From the NCBI GenBank assembly GCA_947471745.1, contig CANJKZ010000263.1, forward strand, positions 2,312,501 to 2,376,500: a DNA stretch of 64,000 bases, given 5' to 3'. The DNA is from Closterium sp. Naga37s-1 (Eukaryota; Streptophyta; Zygnematophyceae; Desmidiales; Closteriaceae). Of the stretch, positions 1-11,500 are shown in pieces. Position 1 is the stretch's first letter. Each line of letters begins with the position of its first letter. The translations under genes were made by a program, and so were the position numbers. The notes under the pieces were generated by a model, which worked only from the letters and a program-made list of their open reading frames with translations, had not been told where the DNA came from and did no database searches.

Positions 1-29
1 CCTCCTTCTCGAATGGTTTCACACTTGTG

Positions 30-2597
30 TGCAGGCCTATCAGTGGTGGGGGCAGGGAGGGGAGCAGCAACGGCACAGAGAGAAAGCAGGGGCACGGGGG
101 GAGGTCCATCTGGGGCAGGTGTATCTGGTTCAGGTGTATCTGGGTCAGGCTCATCTGCATGGTCGCAGGCACACACACCAGAGCACCTGGTGGTTAGGGG
201 CATGGCATCGTTCTCCACCCCTCCAGACCGACCTGGGAGAGGAGGAGAAGGGGGAGAGGGAGGGGGAGGGGGAGGGATTGTGGGAGGGGCGTCGCAGTGG
301 TTCACTCCAGAATCGTTTGCTTCTCCTCCTCCGCCCGCCGCTCCAGCACAGGCTCCTACTGGTGAGTTTTGAGACGACTCTGAACAGGAGGAGGAGGGGG
401 AGGGGGAGGGGGAGGGATTGTGGGAGGGGCGTCGCAGTGGTTCACTCCAGAATCGTTCGCCTCTCCTCCTCCGCCCGCCGCTCCAGCACAGGCTCCTACT
501 GGTGAGTTTTGAGACGACTCTGAACAGGAGGAGGAGGGGGAGTGGGAGGGGGAGGGATTGTGGGAGGGGCGTCGCAGTGGTTCACTCCAGACTCGTTTGC
601 TTCTCCTCCTCCGCCCGCCGCTCCAGCACAGGCTCCTACTGGTGAGTTTTGAGACGACTCTGAACAGGAGGAGGAGGGGGAGGGGGAGGGGGAGGGATTG
701 TGGGAGGGGCGTTGCAGTGGTTCACTCCAGACTCGTTTGCTTCTCCTCCTCCGCCCGCCGCTCCAGCACAGGCTCCTACTGGTGAGTTTTGAGACGACTC
801 TGAACAGGAGGAGGAGGGGGAGTGGGAGGGGCGTCGCAGTGGTTCACTCCAGACTCGTTCGCCTCTCCTCCTCCTGCTGCTGCAGCAGCACAGGCACCCC
901 CTGGTGAGCGAGAGTGGCATGGGAAGGTGCAGAATGAAATGTGTGGGATGTCATTCCGCTTCCCTTTCTGCCAGTCCCCATTTGCCCTTTCCACTTTGTC
1001 CTTTTGCTTGCCCCCCTTTTCTCTGATCCATCTCCCCTTGCGCGTTCCCCTTCCCCTTAGCCCACTGCCATCTCCCCTTCGTCCATTCCCTGTTGCCCGT
1101 CGACCTTTGTCCTTTCGTTCCTCTCACCACTTTCTCTGCCCCCTTTTCACCCCCTCCCCTCCCCCAACTTCCCTGCAACCCCTCGTGCAACCAACGCACC
1201 TGCCACTACAATTACTGTTGCGCCTGCTACCCCTGTTGCTTGCTGCCCATCACCAAAACATTTTCATTTCCCCAGATTCTTCAGGCGCAGCTGCCCCTCC
1301 TCCTCGGGCAGCCCGGCCAAATCTTCTGTCCCGCTGGGCCCGCCTCCGCCCGGACCTCCGCACGCCGACCTTTTCTGGAGACCGTTCCGCAGATCGCGGG
1401 CAGCCCGGAAATTCCGCCCATACTCCCAGCCAATCAGGCGGCGGCAGCTCAGCCATGGGGGGGAACAGGGGCAGTGGGAGGGGCGGGCAGGGGGGATTCT
1501 GGGATGTTATGGACGCACTGGGGGGAGAGGGAGGGGGGGAAGAAAACGCAGAGAGAGGGAGGATTGGGGAGGAGGAGGAGGAGGAGGAGATGGAAGGAGG
1601 GGAGGAAGAGGAGGAGGTGAAGCCAGAGGAGAAAGAGGAGTTGCTAGAAGCAGAGAAACTGGACGCTACGATCGTCTCGGCGCTCTTTTGGCCGGCTTTC
1701 CAGGAGGAATCGGTGCGGTTACCGGCGCCGGTAACGAAGCTGATGGAGGAATATTCAGCCAACTATGCGACGCTCAAAGCGCCCCGCAAGTTGCAGTGGA
1801 AGGGGAATCTTGGGTGCGTTACAATCGAGCTGGAGTTTGGTAACGGGCGTAACAGCCAGCAGTACACTGTGACGCCCGTTCAAGCAGCCATTATCCTGAA
1901 ATTCCAAACAGCCGGAGCAGGAGGGGAGAAAGGGGCAGAAAGTGCAGGTGACGGTGCAGAAAACGGAGAAGCTAATAAGGAGGACGAGGCGATGCCGCAG
2001 TGGGCGGCATCTGAGCTGGCGTCAGCAGTGGGCCTGTCAGTGCCAGTGCTGCGTCGGCGAATCACATTCTGGGTGAATCAGGGCGTGATTGTCGAATCGG
2101 TCGCGACCAATCGGTCGCCTCCGGAACCTCTTTTCACGGTGGTTGACCACCATGTAGATCCTGCTGCTTCTGCTGCTGCTGCTGCTGCTGGTGGGGGTGG
2201 TTATGGGGATAGAGATGGTGATGGTGACGCGGATGCTGCTGCTGCTGGTGAGGGTGCTGGGCTGGGTGGGTTGCGAGGTGATGGAGAGGGAGAGGATTTG
2301 GTAGCAGGCGGGGAGTTGCTAATCGGGGATGAGGACGAGGAGGAGGAGGGGGGAGGCATGGTGGCCTCCTTAGAAGCGCAGAGGAAGCAGGAGAGTGCGG
2401 TGCACGAGTCGTTCATAACAGGCATGCTCACCACATTCGACGGCCTCCCTATAGAGCGAATCCACAACATGCTCAAGATGTTTGTGTCTGACCCGCCGTA
2501 TGACCGCTCGCTGGCGCAGCTGCACGCGTTTCTGGGGGTGCTGGTGGCGCAGGAGAAACTAGAGCTTAGGGATGGGTTATATCGCAAAAAGAAGTAG
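30..2597 (+). CDS. APC2: Anaphase-promoting complex subunit 2 (cullin-like), C-terminal part, 5' end outside window
   Basis: APC2 is the cullin-type scaffold of the APC/C ubiquitin ligase; with the RING subunit APC11 it ubiquitinates mitotic regulators. The last exon runs 1276-2597 (acceptor ttcatttccccag). An upstream exon ends at 903, and the phase matches (G|AT). After a Gly- and Glu-rich low-complexity stretch (about 1440-1640) come residues matching plant APC2: LDATIVSALFWPAFQEES, the cullin beta-sheet stretch TPVQAAIILKFQ, and a winged-helix end with GMLTTFDGLPIERIHNMLKMF and LELRDGLYRKKK-stop. That corresponds to the cullin C-terminal and APC2 winged-helix (WHB) domains. An Ala/Gly/Asp-rich insert (about 2160-2350) interrupts the winged helix region. 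The cullin N-terminal repeats lie left of the window. Exon structure before 829 is uncertain because of the 140-bp repeats. Confidence 0.9.
250..905 (+). repeat. 140-bp tandem repeat, about 5 copies, of an APC2 exon with its donor site
   Basis: The phrase gggaggggcgtcgcagtgg recurs at about 280, 420, 560, 700 and 830, giving a 140-bp period. Each unit holds a G-rich (ggaggg) tract, the coding phrase SQWFTPxSFASPP and a donor (ctactg|gtgagt; last copy cccctg|gtgagc). The first four units share gtgagttttgagacgactctgaacag between exon-like parts, only about 26 bp and probably too short to be an intron. The last copy is the one whose phase joins the terminal exon at 1276, so the others are read as duplicates of it. 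Confidence 0.85.
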
Positions 2598-3135
2598 TTA
2601 TGGTTCTGTTCAGAGCGGTTCTGGCCTCCTTGGAAGCGCAGAGGAAGCAGGAGAGTGCGGTGCATGAGTCGTTCATAACAGGCATGCTCACCACGTTTGA
2701 CGGCCTGCCTATAGAGCGCATCCACAACATGCTCAAGATGTTTGTCTTCGACCCGCCATATGACCGCTCGCTGGTGCAGCTGCATGTGTTTCTGGGGGTG
2801 CTGGTGGCGCAGGAGAAGCTGGAGCTGCGGGATGGGCTGTACCGCAAGAAGAAGTAGGTTGCTGTCCGGTTTAGAGCGGTTCTTGCCTGGTTTGCCTTGT
2901 CTGGTAACCCTCCTCCTGCTGCAGCTGCAGCTGCACGCGTTTCTGGGGGTGCTGTTGGCGCAGGAGAAGCTGGAGCTGCGAGATGGGCTGTACCGCAAGA
3001 AGAAGTAGGTGCAGTCTAGTTCAAAGAGGTTCTCACACAGTGTTCTAGATTTCTTTGGTACTGCTCCTGCTGCTGCTGTAGCTGCACGCCTTTCAGGGGG
3101 TTCTGGTGGCGTAGGCGAAGCTGGAGGTTTGGGAC
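2598..3135 (+). pseudogene. Three decaying copies of the APC2 terminal exon
   Basis: Copy 2 (about 2625-2857) repeats the last 76 codons of APC2 at high identity, including its own stop. Copy 3 (about 2931-3008) keeps only the last 25 codons and stop. Copy 4 (about 3078-3125) is degenerate, with an internal tag. Short 3'-UTR sequence (ttcagagcggttct) is carried along between copies, so the duplicated unit spans the stop codon and UTR. The copies follow the genuine stop at 2597 and would be 3' UTR unless alternatively spliced. Confidence 0.85.
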
Positions 3136-3398
3136 AGCTACGGTATATAATCTGCAGAAGAACATGATAGATTATATGACAGACAACTCAAGCAGATTGC
3201 CCTGCCACTAGGTACCAATGTATCTTAGGTTAGGTGCCTACAGACCTTGGTTTCTATTAGGTGATGCGCTTTGGCAGGAGGCTGTGCACAATATATCGTA
3301 GGCAGATGATGCCCTCTCCTCTCACCCTCCTCTCTAACTGATATTATGCTGTAGACCGCACTTGAATTAATGCTTTCTATGAGTATGAAACTCCACTT
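3136..3398. other. Convergent intergenic spacer, nothing recognised
   Basis: This A/T-richer stretch lies between the APC2 copies (+) and the HVA22 tail (-). No coding match or repeat was seen; it presumably holds both 3' ends. Confidence 0.6.
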
Positions 3399-3880
3399 TC
3401 AGTGTACTACTAAGTAGTGTATAACTGTTATTCGCCCTTCTCCCCTGCATCCCCTGCCTCCATCTCCTGTAGCACTCTCTCTGCCGCTGATGGCCGGCTG
3501 CTCACTGTGGCTGATGACGACGTGACCTGCCATGGCCGTATCAAGAGAGGGATTGGGGGTTGGGAAAGGGGGGCGGGGATGAAAATGTGAGATCAATTTG
3601 CACTTTCTCTGCCACGGATGGTCGGCTGCTCACTGTGGCTGACGACGACATGACCTGCCATGGCCGTATCAACAGAGGGATAGGGGGTGGGAAACGGTGG
3701 GTACTGTGAGCCAGGCATGCCAGGAGGGAGAGGAGGGCGGGGGTGAAAGATGGTGGGGAGGAGGACTGGGCTGGTGGGAATTTTAGCAACAGAATGATCC
3801 TGGCCGGGATGCTGGCCCATTGGTCCTTCATGCGCATGACTCTCTTCTGACCTGTCGTCACTGCAGTGTCAATCTTATCC
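3399..3880 (-). pseudogene. Duplicated pieces of HVA22 exon 4 and of its last exon
   Basis: 3797-3880 repeats the end of exon 4 (GQKRVMRMKDQWASIP on the minus strand) but lacks the donor. About 3472-3560 and 3602-3690 are two tandem copies of the putative last exon, both reading DTAMAGHVVxSHSEQP. Which last-exon copy is used cannot be decided from sequence. Confidence 0.75.
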
Positions 3881-5005
3881 TCGTGCTTGTGTTTAGTTGA
3901 CTTACCTTATTCAAATAAAATGCCACCACTCACCGGGATGCTGGCCCATTGATCCTTCATGCGCATGACTCTCTTCTGACCCGCGGAGACAGCACTGTCG
4001 ATCTTATCCTCGTGCTTCTTGATTTGCGGATACAGGAACTTCCAGTAGATGATGCTGGCACCCTGACAGTATAGCGGATAACGAGACAACACATAACGGG
4101 ACACGAAATCAGGAACACAACACTAGGGAGATGGCAGACTGAGCTCGCACAGAGTGACTCTCTGGCGGCGAGTTACACGGACCGAGGAGAAGAAAGATGG
4201 GGGGTCTAAATGAATCTTTGACGATTTCAACAATGGCACAAAAGCTAAGTGACTCTTTGGCGACACGGGACTAAGAAGAGAGTATCATCTGACCTTTGTC
4301 ATTGGTAGTTGGAGCCACAGAACGAAGAGGAGCTTGAGGGAGAAGAAGATGGGAAGCCTGTACGCCACAGATGCATTCAGCAACAGACGAATTCGGCAAG
4401 TCCCGGTGGTGAGTGTGAGGGACGGAGGTCGTGCGCATAACAACAAGCAGAGTCGACATTCGAGACGTCTCAAAGATCGTGGTGAGGGAATCAAACATAG
4501 ACGACAGTGCATCATCGCCAGTTCAAAGCCGAATGAAGCGAAGGGGGCAGTCGAGTTTCCAGACTACAATGAACCCGAACCTAAAATATGAAGTCGCTTC
4601 GACAGGAAGGACGACTGGATCGGTGAGACGGACGTGCAACGTACCAGACGAGGACCCAGTAGAAGATGGATTCGACGAAGTTAATGCACGCTAGGACGGT
4701 CCAATACGTGAGCCATTGCGCCTTGTTGTCCGATGATTGCGAATCCAGAGCCTTGAAGCTAGCGTAAAACGGATATGCGAAGCTGAGTAGGACCCTGAAA
4801 GAACAGAGTGCGAGAACACAGGAGATCGGGAAAGACGACGGGACGGTGATCGAAGGGTAAGGCACACAGGTGAGGTAGAAGCGACTAAACGCGATGCGGA
4901 AGCTAGGCTTAGCTACAGCAGTGCGTCGTACACGAGGGGTTTGACGATGAATTCGGTGGTTAGGTGAGGCGACGCTACCACGGTGGCTACAGCGGTCGAG
5001 GCCAT
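3593..5005 (-). CDS. HVA22 / TB2-DP1 (REEP-type) membrane protein
   Basis: HVA22/REEP proteins are ER hairpin membrane proteins that shape tubules; plant members are often ABA- or stress-responsive. Exons on the minus strand: 5005-4917, 4794-4645, 4357-4294, 4062-3934, then a tentative last exon 3703-3593. All four firm junctions keep phase. The start (aaagctATGGCC) gives MASTAVATVV, then FIVKPLVYDALL, the hallmark AYPFYASFKALDSQ, WLTYWTVLACINFVESIFYW, the second hydrophobic segment LPIFFSLKLLFVLWLQLP and KGASIIYWKFLYPQIKKHED. This is the complete TB2/DP1/HVA22 domain. The C-terminal end is less certain because exon 4 and the last exon are both duplicated nearby. It shares a divergent promoter region with the SGNH gene at 5564. 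Confidence 0.9.
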
Positions 5006-5563
5006 AGCTTTGATGACAGATACGATACGAGATGGGGATCAGACGGAGCGCGCGTCGGCCATGGATCAGGATTGTGTCTGTTCACCTAATAACAAACCAA
5101 GTAAAATTCCCGCAATCTGGGAAACGAAGACAGAAGGTTTCAGAATGTATTTTTGTAGTTGGCTGGGCGTGAATCCAGATTCTAGGGACTGTCGGTAACT
5201 GGGTGGTGCCGGCACTTCGCAAGGGCATTTCGGTTACCAGTTGTCGCGCCAGAAAATGTTTCGTGCCCGAAAGTCGCATTCCACTTTTCTGCTATTATTG
5301 AGAATGACGAAGGAGTTACAGGGTAGAGGTTGGTGGTGACGACACATAGCCAATTAGAAACCAGATCGCCAACAGGGACGCAGGAGAGGCACATTAGGCG
5401 AACAACCGTCACGTTGACGAGATACTCGCGAACGGTGAGCGACATTCCGGAGACGGAAATCTCAATCCCTCATCCGCACTGTCCTCTCACTTTTAGTAGT
5501 AGAAGCACCACAGTCCGTCAGGACCAGCGTCAGCCTGGAGATGCCGCCTCGATGAAAGCAGCA
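5006..5563. promoter_or_regulatory. Divergent promoter region, HVA22 (-) / SGNH-like (+)
   Basis: About 560 bp between two divergent start codons. It has no repeats or coding matches, so 5' UTRs and promoters of both genes must lie here. No clear TATA box was recognised. Confidence 0.5.
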
Positions 5564-8500
5564 ATGGATTTCGAAACATCAAGCTCGCTGCTTTCTATAG
5601 ATTTTTTTTTTAGAAGAAGGACGAGATTGGTGACACTTGTCGTTCTGTTGTTAGTTCTGTCGGGACGCGGGCTAGCGACTCCTCGCAGCAGGGCCGCGGT
5701 AGATGCGGAACTGCGTGATAGACAGAGGCAGGAAGGATCGGAGACGGGAGGCACGCGAAGAAGAGTGCTTGCAGCGTCCCACGTGGAAGGTGATCGTAGC
5801 GTAATGCGACGTACTATGACAAGTAGCTAGGGAGGTATGAATTGTAGTACCAGCTAAGGACGTATGATTGGTTTTACAAGTATGTTACTTCCTGACGTCC
5901 GACCTCCATCACCCGTTTCTAATCGCGATTCGCCAAACCCCCGTTTCAGCTTCGTCACCTAGATCATCTCTGGTCGCGCATCCTCTACCTGCATCTTCCC
6001 AACCTTTTTTACCCTGTGCGACGCTTCAACCTTTGCTCTTCGTCATTCCCGGTCACACATCCTCTCCCCGACCTTCAGCTCTTTCGCGTGTGAATTGCAC
6101 TCACGAACAGCGCAGCGGCGACGGTAGCGATGGCGGTAACCAGCTGCCGCCGTGGAGTCCGCATGTGCCGCGCGCCGTCCTGAGGCGAGGCATCGCGCAC
6201 GAAGGGGACATGCTGCGCTTCGACCGCCTGCTGCACAAGGCACGTTAAGGCTGGAAGGGATGGGGGGATGGGGATGCACTGACTCCGGTTGCCTCCCCAG
6301 CTGACTCCAGTGTCTGTTTGGTGGCTGAGACGAGGCATCGTGTACGAGGGGGACATGCTGCGCTTAGACCGCCTGCTGCGTACGGCACGTTGGGGTTGCG
6401 GTGAGGCGGGTAGCAGCAGATGCAGAGGGTATAGGCTGGTCATGTGTTCACCGCAGTGTGTGTGAGGAGGCAATGCATCGTGCATGACTGCAACATGCTG
6501 CTGTGCTTTTCTTCGGTTCAGTTCAGTTTGGTTTGGTTCAGTTTGGTTTGGTTCAGCTTGGTTCGGTTCAGTTTGGTTCGGTTTAATTTGGTTCGGATCA
6601 GTTTGGTTCGGTTCAGTTTGGTTCGGTTCAGTTTGCCAGCTGCTGCACAAGGCATGCCGGGGTTGAAGGGGAAGAGGGAGGGTAATGGCAGGTAGCACAA
6701 GGCGATCCCTCTTGGGAGAGGGGTTTGGGGGGAATGTGGAGGGGAGTTCATTCAAGCACTGTTGAATGCACCATACGCCCGTTCCCTCCCCCCATAACCC
6801 ATGCAGATCATAGTGCGGCGAGAGCCCATCACAGTGGTGGCCATCGGCAGCAGCTGCACGTCGGAGTTTGGAGGCAGGAAGGGGCCGCAGCTCAAGCTGC
6901 TCAACCTCGACGCCTTTGAATTCGGCCGGTGAGGGGGAGCACTCTCATTTATGTTGCCTTTTTACTCAGTTCTGAGCCTAATCCCAGGCCTGATCCCAAT
7001 CCTGTTCCCAAGCCTAATCCCAGGCCTGATTCCACAAGCCTGATCCCAACCCCGATTCTGAGCGCGAACTTGATTCCGAGTCGAGACCTTCCTCATCTAA
7101 AAACCCCACCTCGTCTGTCTTCTCTTCCGTTCCCTCTGCTCTCCCCCTCTCCACTCTCTCCCCGTCCCAACCGCCCTCTTGTCTTCTCCAACGCGCCACT
7201 GCTTCTAACCCCCTCTCCATCCTCCTCCATTCCCCTTTCCCTTGTTCCTCTCACCCCACCAGAGTGGTGCATCCAGACGGCTGGCTCACAGCAGCACTAG
7301 ACTGGCTGCTAGCAGCGTTCCCACCCAGCAAACCGCACGACTTCTCCGCAACTCCTCTCCCCGACGCCGTGCCAGCGGGGGACCAAGCCCCCCAGCAGCC
7401 CTACTGGCTGCTCAACCTCGCCATTGGGGCTATTGGGCCACAGCCCTGGGGGAAATGTCTGGGGTGAGTGCGTGGGGTGAGTGTGTGGGGTTGGGATGAG
7501 TGAATGAGGTGAGTTGAGCACCTGCAGTGACTTCTCCACTGCGCCTCTCCTTGACGCCGTGCCAGCGCAGGACCAGCCCCCCCAGCAGCCGTACTGGCTG
7601 CTCAACCTCGCCATTGGGGCCATCGGTCCTCAGCCCTGGGCCAAGTGCCTGGGGTGAGTGCGGTTCTCATGTGTTGCCATGGGTGAATGGCTAGCGGTTC
7701 AATGCAAGGGCTGCCTGCTGCCAGCATGCCTCCGAGCACTCCTTCTAGCTGCCTAGCCATTGGAGCTAATAGTAATAACCCCATAGCCCAATAGCCCAAG
7801 AGCCTGATAGCCCAATAGAGTAATAACCCAATAGCCCAATAGCCTAGTAGCCAAATAGCCTAGTAGCCCAATAGCCTAATAGCCCAATAGCCTAATAGCC
7901 AAATAGCCTAATAACCTAATAGCCCAATAGTCTCATAGCCCAATAGCTTAATAGCCCAATAGCTTAATAGCCCAACAGCGTAATAGCCCAATAGCCTAAT
8001 AGCCCAATAGCCTAATAGCCTAATAGCCCAATAGCCCAATAGCCCAATAGCTTAATAGCTGAATAGCCTAATAGCCTAATAACCCAATAGCGTAATAGCC
8101 CAATAGCCTAATAGCCCAATAGCCTAATAGCCGAATAGCCTAATAGCCGAATAGCCTAATAGCCGAATAGCCTAATAGCCCAATAGCCCAATGGCCCAAT
8201 AGCCTAATAACTTAATAGCCCAACAGCCTAATAGCCTAATAGCCTAATAGTCTAATAGCCCAATAGCCTAATAGCCCTAATAGCCCAATAGCCTAATAGC
8301 CTAATAACCCAATAGCCTAATAGCCCAATAGCTTAATAGCCCAACAGCCTAATAGCCCAATAGCCTAACAGCCCAATAGCCTAATAGCCTAACAGCCCAA
8401 TAGCCTAATAGCCCAATAGCCTAATAGCCTAATAGCCCAATGGCCTAATAGCCTAATACCCCAATAGTCCAATAGCCCCATAGCCCAATAGCCTAATAGC

Positions 8501-11500
8501 CCAATAGCCCAATAGCCCTATAGCCTAATAGCCTAATAGCCTAATAGTCCAATAGCCTAATAGTCCAATAACCCAGTATCTTGATAGCCCAATAGCCTAA
8601 TAGCCTAATAGCCCAATAGCCTAATAGCCTAATAGCCCAATAGCCTAATAGCCCAATAGCCTAATAGCCTAATAGCCCAATAGCCTAGTAGCCAAATAGC
8701 CTAATAGCCTTATAGCCTAATAGCCCAATAGCCTAATAGCCTAATAGCCTAATAGCCTAATAGCCCAATATCCTCATGGCCCAATAGCTTAATAGCCCAA
8801 CAGCCTAATAGCCCAATAGCCCAATAGCCCAATAGCCTAATAGCCTAATAGGCCAATAGCCTAATAGCCCAATAGCCTAATAGCTGAATAGCCTAATAGC
8901 CTAATAACCCAATAGCGTAATAGCCCAATAGCCTAATAGCCCAATAGCCTAATAGCCGAATAGCCTAATAGCCGAATAGCCTAATAGCCGAATAGCCTAA
9001 TAGCCCAATAGCCCTGTAGCCCAATAGCCTAATAACTTAATAGCCCAACAGCCTAATAGCCTGATAGCCTAATAGTCTAATAGCCCAATAGCCTAATAGC
9101 CCTAATAGCCCAATAGCCTAATAGCCCAATAGCCCAATAGCCTAGTAGCCAAATAGCCTAATAGCCCAATAGCCTAATAGCCAAATAGCCTAATAACCTA
9201 ATAGCCCAATAGCCTCATAGCCCAATAGCCTCATAGTCCAATAGCTTAATAGCCCAACAGCGTAATAGCCCAATAGCCTAATAGCCCAATAGCCTAATAG
9301 CCTAATAGCCCAATAGCCCAATAGCCCAATAGCTTAATAGCCCAATAGCCTAATACCCTAATAACCCAATAGCATAATAGCCCAATAGCCTAATAGCCCA
9401 ATAGCCTAATAGCCGAATAGCCTAATCGCTGAATAGCCTAATAGCCCAATAGCCCAATAGCCTAATAGCCTAATAGCTTAATAGCTCAACAGCCTATTAG
9501 CCTAATAGCCTAATACCCTAATAGCCCAATTGCCTATTAGCCCTAATAGCCCAATAGCCTAATAGCCCAATAGCCCAATAGCCTAGTAGTCAAATAGCCT
9601 AGTAGCCCAATAGCCCAATAGCCCAATAGCCTATTAGCCTAATCGCCTAATAGCCCAATAGTTTGATAGCCCAACAGCCTAATAGCCCAATAGCCTGATA
9701 GTCCAATAGCCTAATAGCCTAATAGCCCAATAGCGTAATAGCCCAATAGCCTAATAGCCCAATAGCCTTATAGCCGAATAGCCTAATAGCCCAAAAGCCC
9801 AACAGCCTAATAGCCTAATAGTTTAATAGCCCGACAGCCTAATAGCCTAATAGCCCAATAGCCTAATATCCCAATAGCTTAATAGCCCAACAGCCTAATA
9901 GCCCAATAGCCCAATAGCCTAATAGCCTAATCGCCTAATAGCCCAATAGCCTAATAGCCCAACAGCCTAATAGCCCAATAGTCTAATAGCCCAACAGCCT
10001 AATAGCCTAATAGCCCAATAACCTAATAGCCCAATAGCTTAATAGCCCAACAACCTAATAGCCCAATAGCCTAATAGCCCAATAGCCTAATAGCCTAATA
10101 GCCCAATAGCATTATAGCCTAATAGCCCAATAGCCTAATAGCCCAATTGCCCAATAGCGTAATAGCGTTATAGCCCAATAGCCTAATAGCCCAATAGCCT
10201 AATAGCCTAATAGCCCAATAGCCTAGTAGCCAAATAGCCTAATAGCCCAATACCCTAATAGCCTAATAGCCAAATAGCTTAATAGCCTAATACCCCAATA
10301 GCCTCATAGCCCAATAGCTTAATAGCCCAACAGTCTAATAGCCCAATAGCCTAATAGCCCAATAGCCTAATAGCCCAGTAGCCTAATAGCCTAATAGCCC
10401 AATAGCCCAGTAGCCCAAAAGCTTAATAGCCCAATAGCCTAATAACCTAATAACCCAATAGCGTAATCGCCCAATAGCCTAATAGCCCAATAGCCTAATA
10501 GCCGAATAGCCTAATAGCTGAATAGCCTAATAGCCCAATAGCCCAATAGCCTAATAGCCTAATAGCTTAATAGCCCAACAGCCGAATAGCCTAATAGCCT
10601 AATAGCCTAATAGCCCAATAGCCTAATAGCCCAATAGCCTCATAGCCCAATAGCTTAATAGCCCAACAGCCTAATAGCCCAGTAGCCTAATAGCCCAATA
10701 GTCTAATAGCCTAATAGCCCAAAAGCCTAATAGCCTAATAGCCCAATAGCCCAGTAGCCCAATAGCTTAATAGCCCAATAGCCTAATAACCTAATAACCC
10801 AATAGCGTAATAGCCGAATAGCCTAATAGCCCAATAGTCTAATAGCCGAATAGCCTAATAGCTGAATAGCCTAATAGCCCAATAGCCCAATAGCCTAATA
10901 GCCTAACAGCCTAATAGCCTAATAGCCTAATAGCTCTAATAGCCCAATAGCCCTAATAGCCCAATAGCCTAATAGCCCAATAGCCTAGTAGTCAAATAGC
11001 CTAGTAGCCCAATAGCCCAATAGCCCAATAGCCTATTAGCCTAATAGCCTAATAGCCAAATAGCCCAATAGCCTAATAGCCCAATAGCTTAATAGCCCAA
11101 CAGCCTAATAGCCCAATAGCCTGATAGCCCAATAGCCTAATAGCCCAATAGCCTAATAGCCGAATAGCCTAATAGCCGAATAGCCTAATAGCCCAATAGC
11201 CCAATAGCCTAATAGCCTAATAGCGTAATAGCCTAATAGCCTGATAGCCTAATAGCCTGATAGCCTAATAGCCCAATAGCCTAATAGCCCTAATAGCCCA
11301 ATAGCCTAATAGCCCAATAGCCTAGTAGCCAAATAGTCTAGTAGCCCAATAGCCCAATAGCCCAATAGCCAAATAGCTTAATAGCCTAATAGCCTAATAG
11401 CCCAATAGCCTAATAGCCCAATAGCTTAATAGCCCAACAGCCTAATAGCCCAATAGCCTAATGGCCTAATAGCCTAATAGCCCAATAGCCTAATAGCCTA

